Positions 22,812 through 33,893 of a DNA stretch of 64,000 nt are shown piece after piece. This DNA is from Daphnia carinata. Lineage: Eukaryota; Arthropoda; Branchiopoda; Diplostraca; Daphniidae. The stretch lies in the NCBI RefSeq assembly GCF_022539665.2, contig NC_081336.1:9028778-9092777 (forward strand). Direction: 5' to 3'. Positions within the stretch are counted from its first letter, which is position 1. Every line of letters begins with the position of its first letter. The notes beneath the pieces were generated by a model, which saw nothing but the letters and a program-made list of their open reading frames with translations, did not search any database and had not been told where the DNA came from. The translations under genes and the position numbers were made by a program.

Positions 22812-24275
22812 ATGCAGATCATAGGAGACAAGCAAGTGCGTACTAATTGTTGTGTCTCCAGCACGCTTGTTCGCGCCGCTTTAGCTGAGTTTATTGGCAC
22901 ATACATACTTGTTGTAAGTTGTGTATAATGCTCCTTACCATCTACCATGTTGCATACTAATAATACTGAAATCCTCTCGCTTTGTCAAGGTTATTGGCAT
23001 CGGTAGTGTAGCCCAGTCTCAATTGACCAATGGTGAAAAGGGTGATTATTTCACCATTAACTGGGGCTGGGCGTTGGGTTGTTCGTTGGGAATCCTCATT
23101 TCGGCTGAAGCATCAGGTAATGAGCGTAAGACGTTTGATTGTCTCTTTTACAGACGAAAGCCAAATTGTTGGTCTATAGGTGGTCACTTGAACCCGGCCG
23201 TAATGCTGGCTCTGGCCGTGGCTAAAGATTTCCCTTGGCGAAGGCTACCCGTGTATTGGTTAGCCCAGTATTTTGGTGCGCTGGTAGCGTCTGGCAGTGT
23301 CCTCGGCGTTTATTACGGTAGCAGTAAATTTTCATTAGATCTATTTTTGATTTACTAACAGCTATACGCTGACGTACTTTGCTTCCCGTAGAAGCCATCC
23401 TCCTTGGAAAACGAGACGGAAAGTTTCGAATTAACGCGAATTCGTCTGAACCTGAGCCAGGCTCAGCGGCCATTTTTGCCAACTATCCGACTCCGTATTC
23501 GTCAGTAGTTACTGGCTTAGTAGAAGAGGTAGAGTTGCCGCAAATGAATCGATAATTTATACATGGAAAGTTCAAACTTCTAATCTCTTAATAGACTTTA
23601 TGTACAATGATCTTCATGCTGATTATTTGCGTGGTGACCAATGCTAAATATTCAAAGGTGCCGAGCTTCTTACAGCCGCTTTACATTGGTTTTACGTTGT
23701 TGGCCATGGGCGTGGCTTACGGATCGAATGGAGGCTACGCTCTAAATCCAGTAGGTCACTTGCCTTCAATTTTCGTTTTATTGGAAAGATCCATACTAGT
23801 GACGTTCATCGGATGAACTTGTTCTATTATTTATGTCTTTTCATTCAAAAGGCTCGTGATCTGGCTCCCCGACTAGTAACATATTTCGGAGGATGGGGAC
23901 CTCGTGTGTTTAGGTAATTCTTCATTCTAAATTGTTTCAATGATTTTTCTTATTTAGTTAATACTTTACAGCTTCCGCGGCTACAATTGGTTCTGGATTT
24001 TCTTGATCGGGCCACATGTGGGAGCTCTCATCGGCGTTGGCATTTTTCATTTCGTGTTCTTTCTACCGGAACAGACAAGGGTTGCATTCGACAGAACCGA
24101 ATCGCAGCTACCAGTTGTGAATTATGAATATGCGATGGCTAATGTACCGGATAACAAATCAAGTGTCATCAAAATTAAGAGTCAAGAGAGCCACGAAGAA
24201 TATGTTGAATGTCGAGTAGTTAAGCAATGTGAACTATCCCGTTCCCGCCGTGACAGAGAGATCCTGAACTATTGA
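22812..24275 (+). CDS. Glp: aquaglyceroporin (glycerol/water channel), 7 exons
   Basis: Exons 22812-22913, 22990-23116, 23180-23317, 23392-23528, 23595-23750, 23852-23913 and 23972-24275 give 1026 nt (341 residues) with every intron phase consistent. The product has the six-helix MIP fold: AALAEFIGTYILV in helix 1, the first half-helix GGHLNPAV, and the second NPARDLAPR, assembled across an intron (AAT CCA | GCT CGT GAT). The Asp after NPAR and the GSVAQ motif near the N-terminus are hallmarks of aquaglyceroporins rather than water-only aquaporins. It acts in the plasma membrane to pass glycerol, urea and water. The C-tail is polar with a basic SRSRRDRE stretch. Upstream untranslated exons (~22472-22547 and from 22724) are likely because GT/AG signals surround them. 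Confidence 0.93.
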
Positions 24276-24720
24276 TAAAGAAAGATTTTTCAATTAAATC
24301 ATTTCAAGCTAAGTTCAGGTTTCAATCGAAAGAGGTTTAGCCCTATTTAATGGATGCCTGCTTGCGGAAGCGACTATTGCGTGGCTTTTGTAATTGAAAT
24401 CTGAGGTGTTTGTGTATCTAGTTGATGTTTATTGCATTTCGAATACGTTCACATCGACTGTTTTGTGTAGGTGAGGACAAACTGTTGCGAGTTAACTGAT
24501 TCGTAGCTGGCAAGTGTATGTATAGCGATGTGGGTTATGTAAATGTATTTACAATAATTGCTATATTGTGTGGATGGTGGAGCTATTTATACGTAAATTG
24601 CGATGTTGTAAGATTGGTGGAACCGTACAAAAATAGATATTGAGAAAGCCGAGTTATTTACCCGGATATTGTCATACCATGGGAATATTAGAGCCATCTT
24701 TAGGAAAAGTGCTTTACTAT

Positions 24721-25012
24721 GGGCGCATTTTGGCGTCAACCTTTTGTTGAACCTTTTTAGTTCAATTTTTCGTCAAAGTTGACGCCAAAATGGAAGTTCA
24801 TCGCTACAGCTGAGAAAGGGGTGGAGTTGCAGTTCAGTTGAAGGTCAATGGTGGTCTGGACCACCGTTGAAAAAGCTCAACTGTTTCAGTTGAACCTCCT
24901 ACTGGCGTTGTCGCCAAAACGGTCGCCTAGTTGAACCATCTACCGGGCAATTGACGCAAAAATACAAATTCACTACAAAAGTTGAACTAAAAGTAGATGC
25001 CAAAATGCGCCC
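24721..25012. mobile_element. MITE with ~20-bp terminal inverted repeats and TAT target duplication
   Basis: The left end starts GGGCGCATTTTGGCGTC; the right end is its near reverse complement (GATGCCAAAATGCGCCC). TAT occurs directly outside both ends (24718-24720 and 25013-25015). The interior has no coding frame but has a second inverted copy of the terminus (24778-24793), so the element can fold. A 3-bp AT-rich target site fits PIF/Harbinger-type MITEs; the superfamily is inference. Confidence 0.75.
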
Positions 25013-25367
25013 TATGTGGACTGAGGAGCCATCTTCGCAAGAATTGTATAACTAGCTACTTTAAATGCAAAAAAATTAATTCTATTGTGCAGTGCTCCCA
25101 TCTTAACGAAAGTTGGGTAACTGAGAAGTAGAGACATCTGTGTGAAAAATGTATTACTATGTTGTGGTCTCTGACTATGTTTTATGTAATTACGGGAAAA
25201 TTCACAATAAAATCATTCGAACAAATTTCATTTCAAAATTTTTTCTATTCCGGCAAAATATTTTCTGGCGTTTTTTTTCTGGCAAAATTTTTTCCAGTAA
25301 CAATTAGTCCAATTATTAAATTTAACCATTACATAATTTAAAAAATTTTAACAAGTATATCTGCTTT

Positions 25368-25438
25368 GTCCGCTTACGATTTAAACCCTCGACTTTTGCG
25401 TTGTCATGCCAATGCTCTACCATTCAGCTACGTTTGAC
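25368..25438 (-). tRNA. tRNA-like sequence, degenerate (Val GAC-like)
   Basis: On the minus strand a D-arm (AGCTGAATGGTAGAGC) and TψC-like arm are recognisable, with GAC in the anticodon position, but two pairs of the anticodon stem and most of the acceptor stem are mismatched. It is probably a pseudogene or a tRNA-derived repeat, just outside the 3 kb palindrome. Confidence 0.4.
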
Positions 25439-25520
25439 ATAATTGCTCTTTTTTACCATTATATTCTTAAACCAGACGTGACACTTAAAATATTTCTGTT
25501 ATTTCGATTTGAGGCATGGC

Positions 25521-25831
25521 CTACTAAAGTAACGGCCACTCAACGCGCAATACCTCCTGCACCTAAAACGAAATTGCCAGAAGGCTCTAGTACCCGAAAT
25601 TGAGCTCCACTTTCCACTGTTGGTAACTAATACAGAATGGAATAAAGTGGGAAAATGCAGTGGGAAGTGGAATTCTGTTGGAAGTGCTACGACGGTAGTA
25701 TCTCTCCCACATTGCCAATCAGTGACAAAAGTCAAGATAATTGGAATGGGTGGAGTGACGCTGTGGAAAGTGGATTTCTATTTCGGGTACTAGTTTTAGG
25801 CGCAGAAGGTATTGCCGTTGAGTAGACCATG
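25521..25831. mobile_element. short inverted-repeat element at the outer end of the left palindrome arm
   Basis: The sequence from CTACTAAAGTAACGGCCACTC to the inverse TTGAGTAG near 25831 has inverted termini and a repeated internal inverted block (TAGTACCCGAAA / TTTCGGGTACTA). It looks like a ~310 bp MITE. The equivalent in the right arm is 31270-31602, with better preserved termini. Both ends of the palindrome therefore coincide with a MITE. Confidence 0.6.
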
Positions 25832-27834
25832 GTTGTGCCATTACGAGTAACGAGTGAAAAATCGTGTTTGAAATATTCATTAAGTTTGGGTATCAAAGGA
25901 AAATTCTGCTGAAACATAAAGGTTTGTTATAACGATCCAGTATTTTCATTATTTTAAGCGAAATATTCCAAACCCATTGTTTTTCATTGAATAGGTCATC
26001 CTTTGCTATCGGCTCCCTAACAAGCTGATGAAATAAAAAAAAAAAACCTTTGCCACCTTGGCAGTTGCTTACCATTACGCTAGTTTGTGACTTACTGAGA
26101 GGTATTGTATTCAAATTTTGGCTTTTATTACAAAATAAACTGATCTTATAATTTTCATGAAGCACTTAAACTATAACTGGAAAGAAACTGAAGCCAGAGA
26201 CAATGTGAGAAATTATTTGGAATTCCACCGCTTAATTCTAAAACCCTTTGGCTGTTTCAACTCCTGTCAGTTGCGGACTGAAAAGTGTAGCATATTTCTC
26301 TTAGTTTGTGCTGCCTTCAACTAACCATTATAGTTCAGCAGTATTCACGTCATATCTACTTGATCAGCTCATGTATACAAAGATGTGGGCCACAGAGGTA
26401 TTACTTCTTGGTATTTTAAGTGTGCTTAACTGACTATCATTGCTGTTTTTAAATTTAAGATCTCATCATAGGACCACCAGATCTCTGTCTTCTATCTAAA
26501 ACTTGCCAGGTCTACAATTTTCTATGTCTTTCGATAACTGGTGAAAGTCAAATTGCCGTCTGTATTAAAGTTTTGTCAATAATCATATAATCCTCTTCTT
26601 CTAATACTTTTCTTTACGTTAACCATTTAGAGCTATGCTGTCTACGTCTTCTGCTCGATGCAAAATTGATCATTAAGATTCTAAGTTTTGCATCTTCGTT
26701 CGCCCTATTTTCGTTTCATCGCCGTCTGTCGCTTCGTCTTCGCCTCGCCCGTCATTTCGTCTTCCGTCGTTTAAAATCCAGGCTTTCAATCCCATGCATA
26801 TTGTCGTGTAACCAACGCGAAAATATGCATCAATTGAGGAAGGTATATAGTTAACAATTAAATTACTGAAATCTGGAAGGGTTCGATGATTGCTGCCGTG
26901 TTGCTTGTTTATTCAGGCATTGCATCAGGACAATGGCTGTCGTATAGAAATAGCCTTCAGCGAAATCCATCTACACTAAATGGCTAGTGATCATTATTAT
27001 GGTTCGCATCATCAAATCACATTGCTGGAAGGTAATCAAAGCAGATTATTAACGGTTTAGCTTCATTGAAGCACATGGAAAAAAGTAGAGTCACTGACGC
27101 CGTTTTCCATTTAATAAGCCAATCCTGGTAATAAAACACTTTCCTTTTCTACGAATACAAGTACGAATACCTACACAATAAAGCAATCCAAGAGGTATAT
27201 TACATTTTTTAAAGCGTTGCTTAAAGTTGACTTTAGGTGACTTACGGGAAATTATAACATAGTGATAGTACAGCCAGAGTTATAGCTGCTACACCGTCTG
27301 CTCTGCTATTTGACCGGTGGTGTTTCTTATCACGTAAGCATGAACCAACGCAACCTGGGCATAAATACAGGTAATGATGGTAAGAAATGATGAAGAAAAT
27401 TAATTAGAATTCTATTTTACCAGTGGTCCGACAGTCAGGTGTTTTCCATTCAATAGATTGAAATTGTTTGAAACAAGTTCGATTAAGAACAACATCAACT
27501 GTAGTTTCTTCATCAGGAAAAGTTGAAAATCTGTAGCGGCTCTTGTCTTCACATATGCTGGTCGAAGGAGAAGAATCGTGCTTTTTAATCACATGGACAA
27601 ATTTTCTTTCCCACTTCAATCACCACGGATACGTAACTTCTAAAAATTCAATAAACCTGTCATTTGATCTAGATTTTTTTTCATTATCATTCAACTAACA
27701 GAATCCCAATGTTTCCTGAGACGGGTTCGTTCAAAGCTGTTGTTAGCTGCTGGACACTTATCAAAGCTGTTGGATACTTTAATCACATATTCCTCTACAA
27801 TGGTATTTAATATAAAAAAATTTGAAGTGCATAT

Positions 27835-28245
27835 CTGGGCTCCCTTCTCTTTCCGTAGCCCCGTTTCCCCTTGACTCATAATAAGCCCGTAGGGGGTCAT
27901 GCCCCTACTGTACGGTACATTTAATGTACCAGGTTTGGAGGGCTCTGACCGGAAAGGGGACGTGGGGGTCCTCATAGTTCGATGAAGTGTTCACGGAGGG
28001 CTATGTCGCTACCCACAAATCCGAATTAAAGGCTAATCGCTCCTGTAAAAATGTTCCGTTTCTTCGGCTCTTCTTCCGGCTTCTCTTAGCCAAGCACCGG
28101 GTAATCTCCCCGGTGGGTCATTCAAGGCAGTGTCTCCCTCTGCCTTGGTGGTCGGCAACTTTTGAAAGGGTCATCTTCCCTTTCAAGAAGTTGCAAAACC
28201 ATTTACATGTGCAGAGAATTGTCAATAAATTTTTTTTTTGTCTTA
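27835..28245 (-). other. GC-rich hairpin chain, left copy
   Basis: Inverted copy of 28851-29255. Relative to that copy I count only two substitutions, one of them in a hairpin loop. For hairpin positions see the right copy. Base composition is much more GC-rich than the surrounding arm. Confidence 0.7.
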
Positions 28246-28420
28246 ACAAATTCAAAAATTGTTAATTTATTTGTGTGGCTTTCGTTGAAACTAGTAAGAT
28301 ATGTACAACGCTATTTGTTTCTATCAGCATTTTTTCAATTTCTAATTTATTGATAGTGTACAATATGAATGTACAAAGCTAATAATTTACACACTATTGT
28401 AGTATGAGAATTGTTTAGAA

Positions 28421-28491
28421 TGACTTAACCGGGAATTGAACCTCTAGTTTCTGCGTATTTTACCGATGCTCTACCACAGAGCTACAAGTCA
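28421..28491 (-). tRNA. tRNA-like sequence in left palindrome arm
   Basis: Minus strand: acceptor TGACTTG pairs with TAAGTCA (seven pairs, one G-T), D-arm GCTCTGTGGTAGAGC and TψC arm with GGTTCAATTCC. The anticodon loop reads AAAATAC without the invariant U33, so it is unlikely to be a working tRNA. It is the palindromic partner of 28588-28658. Confidence 0.45.
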
Positions 28492-28587
28492 TATCGAATA
28501 TAGTTATAAATTTTATCGACATTAACGGACTTAATGCTTAAACTCAGGCACACAGAAACACATGTACATACCCGATTACAGTAGATA

Positions 28588-28658
28588 TGATACATAGCTC
28601 AATGGCAGAGCATCGGCGTGATACGCAGAAACTAGTGGTTCAAATCCCGGTTCTCATT
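28588..28658 (+). tRNA. tRNA-like sequence in right palindrome arm (Ile GAT-like)
   Basis: Plus strand: D-arm AGCTCAATGGCAGAGC, anticodon stem with one mismatch around loop GTGATAC (GAT in anticodon position) and TψC-like GGTTCAAATCC. The acceptor stem does not pair. It is the partner of 28421-28491; the acceptor stem survives only in the left arm and the better anticodon loop only in the right arm. Confidence 0.45.
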
Positions 28659-28850
28659 CTAAATAATTCTCATACGAATTAAGTATGTAATCCATTAGCA
28701 TTGTACATTCGAGCCATACATTATCACCAAATTAAAAATCGAAATAAGGTGAAAGAAATAAAAAGCATCGTACAAATCTTACTAGTTTCAACAAGCGAAA
28801 GACACCCAAATAAATCGACAATTTTTGAATTTGTTAAGACAAAAAAAAAA

Positions 28851-29255
28851 TTTATTGACAATTCTCTGCACATGTAAATGGTTTTGCAACTTCTTGAAAG
28901 GGAAGATGACCCTTTCAAAAGTTGCCGACCACCAAGGCAGGGGGAGACACTGCCTTGAATGACCCACCGGGGAGATTACCCGGTGCTTGGCTAAGAGAAG
29001 CCGGAAGAAGAGCCGAAGAAACGGAACATTTTTACAGGAGCGATTAGCCTTTAATTCGGATTTGTGGGTAGCGACATAGCCCTCCGTGAACACTTCATCG
29101 AACTATGAGGACCCCCACGTCCCCTTTCCGGTCAGAGCCCTCCAAACCTGGTACATTAAATGTACCGTACAGTAGGGGCATGACCCCCTACGGACTTATT
29201 ATGAGTCAAGGGGAAACGGGGCTACGGAAAGAGAAGGGAGCCCAGATATGCACTT
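28851..29255 (+). other. GC-rich chain of hairpins, right copy
   Basis: At least five clean stem-loops follow one another on the same strand. 28886-28925 has 16 pairs with one bulge and loop AAGATGA. 28933-28957 has 8 pairs and a 9-nt loop. 28965-28985 has 7 pairs, CACCGGG/CCCGGTG, loop GAGATTA. 29150-29166 is GGTACAT/ATGTACC with a tiny loop. 29172-29191 is GTAGGGG/CCCCTAC. Less regular pairings fill 28986-29150. The block is nearly identical in the two palindrome arms. It has open frames on one strand (MRTPTSPFRSEPSK...), but these are compatible with chance in GC-rich sequence. A structured RNA or a DNA element is inferred; no known RNA family is recognised. Confidence 0.65.
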
Positions 29256-31619
29256 TCAAATTTTTTAAATTAAATACCATTGTAGAGGAATGTGTGAATG
29301 AAGTGTGCAACAGCTTTGGTAAGTGTTTAGCAGCTAACAACAGCTTTGAACGAATCCGTCTCAGGAAACATTGGGGTTGTGTTAGTTGAATGATAATGAA
29401 AAAAAATCTAGATCAAATGACAGGTTTATTGAATTTTTAGAAGTTACGTATCCGTGGTGATTGAAGTGGGAAAGAAAATTCGTCCATGTGGTTAAAAAGC
29501 ATGTTTCTTCCCCTTCAACCAGCATATGTGAAGACACAGCCGTTACAGATTTACATCTTTTCGTGATGAAGAAACTACAGTTGACGTTGTTCTTAATCGA
29601 ACTTGTTTCAAACAATATCAATCTATTGAATGGAAAACACCTGACTGTCGGACCCCTGGTAAAATAGAATTCTAATTTACTTTCATCATTTCTAACCATC
29701 ATCACCTGTATTTACCCCCAGGTTGCGTTTATTCATGCTTCCGTGATAAGAAACACCACCGGTCAAATAGTAGAATAGACGGTGTAGCAGCTATAACTCT
29801 GGCTGTACTACCACTAAGTTATAATTTCCCTTTTTTTAAGTCACCTAAAATCAACTTTAAACGACGCTTTAAAAAATGTAATATACCTCTTCGATTGCTT
29901 TGTTGTGTGGGTATTCGTACTTGCAGGTGAACGACAACTCCATAGAAAAGCAAAGTGATTTATTACCAGGATTGGCCTATTACATGAAAAAAGGAGTCAG
30001 TAAATTTACTTTTTTCCATGTGCTTCAATGGAGCTAAGACGTTAATAATCTGCTTCGATTACCTTTAGCAATGTGATTTGATGATGCGAACCATAATAAT
30101 GATCACTAGCCATTTAGTGTCGATGGATCTCGCTGAATGCTATTTCTATACGACAGCCATTGCCTTGATGCAATGCCTGAATGAACAAGCAACACGGCAG
30201 CAATCATTTATCCCTTCCAGAATTCAGTAATTTAATTGTTATCTATTTACCTTCCTTAAATGGTTAGCATATTTTCGCGTTGGTTACACGACAATCTGCA
30301 TGAAATTGAAAGCATGGATTGTAAACGACAGAAGACGAAATGACGGGCGAGACGAAGACGAAGCGACAGACGGCGATGAAACGAAAGAGGGCGAACGAAG
30401 GTGCAAAACTTAGAATCTTAATGATCAATTTTGCATTGGGCAGAAGACGTAGATATCATAGCTTTAAATGGTGAATGTAAAGAAAAGTATGAAAGGAAGA
30501 GGACTACATGATTATTGACAAAACTTTAATACAGACGGCAATTTGACTTTCACCAGTTATCGAAAGACATAGAAAATTGTAGACCTGGCAAGTTTTAGAT
30601 AGAAGACAGAGATCTGTTAGTCCTATGATTAGATATTAAATTTAAAAACAGCAATGATAGTCAGTTAAGCACACTTAAAATACCAAGAAGTAATACCTCT
30701 GTGGCCCACATCTTTGTATACACGAGCTGATCAAGTAGATATGATGTGAATACTGCTGAATTGAAATGGTGAATTGAAGGCAGCACAAACAAAGAGAAAT
30801 ATGCTACACTTTTCAGTCCGCAACTGCCAGGAGTTGAAACAGCCAAAAGATTTTAGAATTAAGCGGTGGAATTCCACTTAATTTCTCACATTGACTCTGG
30901 CTTCAGTTTCTTTCCAGTTGTAGTTTAAGTGCTTCATGACAATGATAAGATCAGTATTTATTGTAATAGAAGCCAAAATTTGAATGCAATACCTCTCAGT
31001 AAGTCACAAACTAGCATAATGGTAAGCAACTGCCAAGAGTTGCAAAGATTTTTTTTAATTTTACCAGCTTGTTAGGGAGCCAATAGCAAAGGATGACCTA
31101 TTCAATGAAAAACAATGGGTTTGGAATATTTTGCTTAAAATAATGAAAATACTGGATAGTAATAACGCACCATTGTGTTTCAGCAGAATTTTCCTTTGAT
31201 ACCCAAACTTAATGAATATTTCAAACACGATTTTTCACTCTTTACTCGTAATGGCACAAACATGGTCTACTATAGTAACGGCCACTCGACGCGCAATTGT
31301 TCCTGCGCCTAAAACTCAATTGCCAGAAGGCTCTAGTATCCGAAATCTAAATCCACTTTCCACAGCGTCACTCCACCCATTCCAATTATCTTGACTTTTG
31401 TCACTGATTGGCAATGTGGAGGAGATACTACCGTCGTAGCATCTCCAACACTATTCCACTTCCCACTGCATTTTCCCACTTTATTCCATTTTGTATTAGT
31501 TACCAACAGTGGAAAGTGGAGCTCAATTTCGGGTACTAGAGCCATCTGGTAATTTCGTTTTAGGCGCAGGAGGTATTGCGCGTTGAGTGGCCGTTACTAC
31601 AGTATGTCAAAAGCTTTCG

Positions 31620-32045
31620 AACTTTCAAACATCGATGCCAAATTTCTTCATATTTCTGTTGAAAATCCGTTACAAAACTAATTTGATACATTTTATTACT
31701 GAACTACATTTTTCAGAAAAAGCATGAATTTTTGTAATTAATACAATGCTTTTTAGCATCAATTGGATGTTTTCTAAACTCGTTATTACTAGTGCCCAAC
31801 GCATGAATGAAAGATGAATTTTCGGTGGTTCCAAAATATCCCACTACGAACGCTGCGAGTATCATGGCCTATAATCGTAAAGAAAAGCACATACGATAAT
31901 ACCGGGATGGTTCCAAAAAATCCCGCTACGAACGCTACGGGTATACCGGTCATTAATCATAGCAGTAAGCCCGTATCTGTAAAATAATCTCATTTTTAAT
32001 TTTGAAATGCATTTTATGCCAGAATTCACGTATTTTCCCAATTGT
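31620..32045 (+). repeat. dispersed element with two minisatellite units
   Basis: Aligns in the same orientation with 52820-53345: a left flank containing 'cgatgccaa', tandem units containing 'tcccgctacgaacgc' (two here, starting ~31824 and ~31904; period about 80 bp) and a right flank containing 'gccagaattc'. It appears to be a non-coding mobile repeat carrying a variable minisatellite. From 32046 to 33600 the sequence is AT-rich and I see no gene. Confidence 0.65.
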
Positions 32046-33893
32046 GACACGACACCTGTATTGCCTGTGGGTTTAAGTTCAACGAAATTCTTGAGAAGAC
32101 GATGAAATCAAAATCATCCTTATCGCACAGTGATCAGTTGGTTAAAGATGCCTTCCTTTGCAGCTGGGAGGCTTTTTATAACTCATTACAATACATAGCA
32201 TTTATTTGAGGTTTGATCCAGAAAGTTTCACCAGTTTTACCAAGCTTTACATACACTCTCCAAAGTTAAAATGTGCTGTGATTTTAGACTCAATTTAAAT
32301 CATACTTTGTTAGCAACTTTGGATCAAAATGCTAGAAGAAAAATAACACAAACTAGGTCATAAAAAGAATGAACTTAATTTATGGGAAACAGAGATTGAT
32401 TATAACAATGTTGCACTTTAAATTGATCCAGTTCCAGTGGAATTCTGCACACTCAACAGCACTCAACTGATGAGAGCAGTTGAGTTGGCTCAAACATTCC
32501 CATATACAAACACTCCTGACTCTTGAAGAAGTTGGTTGAACATAATATTGTTCTGACACTTGGGCAATAACTTAATTATATACAAGAAAGATTTAAATAA
32601 GAATTCTATTGAACAAGAAAGAAGTTCGTTCCTTCTGGTTTTCCATGTCTCCCATAGTACATTACGTTCACCAGCTATAAAGGAAGTTACTTTTTAGCAA
32701 CTACCATACTAATAGTACCAAGTCCCACACAGCCTCCTTTCTCTCCAACAAATCAACCTTCCTACCCTTATAAACATCCTGAAGAATATTAAGCCTATTC
32801 CCCACTGTTTCCAACATTCAGAATGAAACAATTGAACAGCCTAATTAAACCTACCAAATATCAGCTTAATAGATTCAATCATTAATTTACAAAAAGATAC
32901 ATTACAGAACATGACCTGCATATCTTATCATTACTACCTAGGAACTCCTTATCAAACAAGTCACATCTGATGATCACCATAGAAGAACAACGACCAGCTA
33001 GTCACATAGCATACGCTCACATAATTTTAGGATAAACCCTAGAAAAACAAAAATATTTTAATTACACAAGATATTTCACTCATTACCAAATTCACCATCA
33101 TAAGTCAAGCACCATCAGATGCCACATCATGGTTAGGAGACAGACCCTACACAACAAGGCCTGTTAAGACACCAGTGTAGTTCCGTTATGTTGTCATGCC
33201 GACCAAAAAATTATTGGAATTATCGGATGGGATAAATGAAAACGAAATTTTTCAATACATCACATCATCACCCCATCATACATCGCTGCTTATGAATTTA
33301 ATCTAAACTGATTATTCAATCTTACCACTTAAAATCTCTCAGAATTAACCAGACATTTGACTTTGTTGCTTACAGAATAAAAAGAGTATAGATTTACATG
33401 CTGGATCCATATGTAAAGTTCAGACTTACAGGTGAGAATTTTGACAACCAGCTGCCGAAAAAATCCACCTTCAAGCGTAAATTGACAATACTCTTTTGTT
33501 TCCTACGCTATAAAAAAAGAAACTATAACAACTTGCAGAACGACATCATGAGTACCTTCAAACGACGAGAGCCGCCGTATGATAGGTTATCACACATTGT
33601 ACGACCGAATGTAAGTTCCCTTCAAAGTTAGTTAGGCGGCTACGTTGTCATTTGTATTTTTTTCATTTTTTTTGCCTCATAAAAGAAAGATATGGCAACC
33701 TATTTTACCTAACTATTTCTCCGTTTTCTTTCGTTGGCCATCTAGCGCCAGAACTGAACCAAATATTTTTTTAATATCTACGTTTTCTAGAATTGTCATG
33801 AGGTATCCCCAATTTAATACAATCAATACTAATGAAGTGCACTGCTCACTTTGACAAATCTCCTATCACAGTATCTTTACTTACTTTTGGCCA

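Larger units (their letters stand above)
25521..28497 (+). repeat. left arm of a ~3 kb palindrome
   Basis: This segment is repeated in inverted orientation at 28588-31602. The arms align from their outer ends (both begin near CTACT..AGTAACGGCC) to tRNA-like sequences beside the centre, leaving about 90 bp of unpaired centre. Divergence is visible throughout except in the block 27835-28245, which is almost identical. Frames in the arm (27404-27619 minus; 27691-27975 minus; 27987-28265 plus) are shared by the two arms, but one of them is frameshifted in the right arm, so protein coding is not supported. Confidence 0.9.
28588..31602 (-). repeat. right arm of the ~3 kb palindrome
   Basis: Reverse complement of 25521-28497 with scattered substitutions and small indels. 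The outer end carries a MITE-like element (31270-31602) with inverted termini GTAACGGCCACTC / GAGTGGCCGTTAC. No protein-coding gene is supported in either arm. Confidence 0.9.

Noticed and set aside
27691-29389. Identical-looking ORFs on opposite strands (MRTPTSPF..., MFTEGYVATH...) as transposon proteins
   Set aside because: They are the two arms of the palindrome. Identity is at DNA level with hairpins rather than codon-biased, and neighbouring shared frames are broken in one arm.
32130-32175. tRNA-like stretch ('cagttggttaaagatgcc...')
   Set aside because: Only a D-arm-like motif is present; no TψC arm or acceptor pairing could be found.
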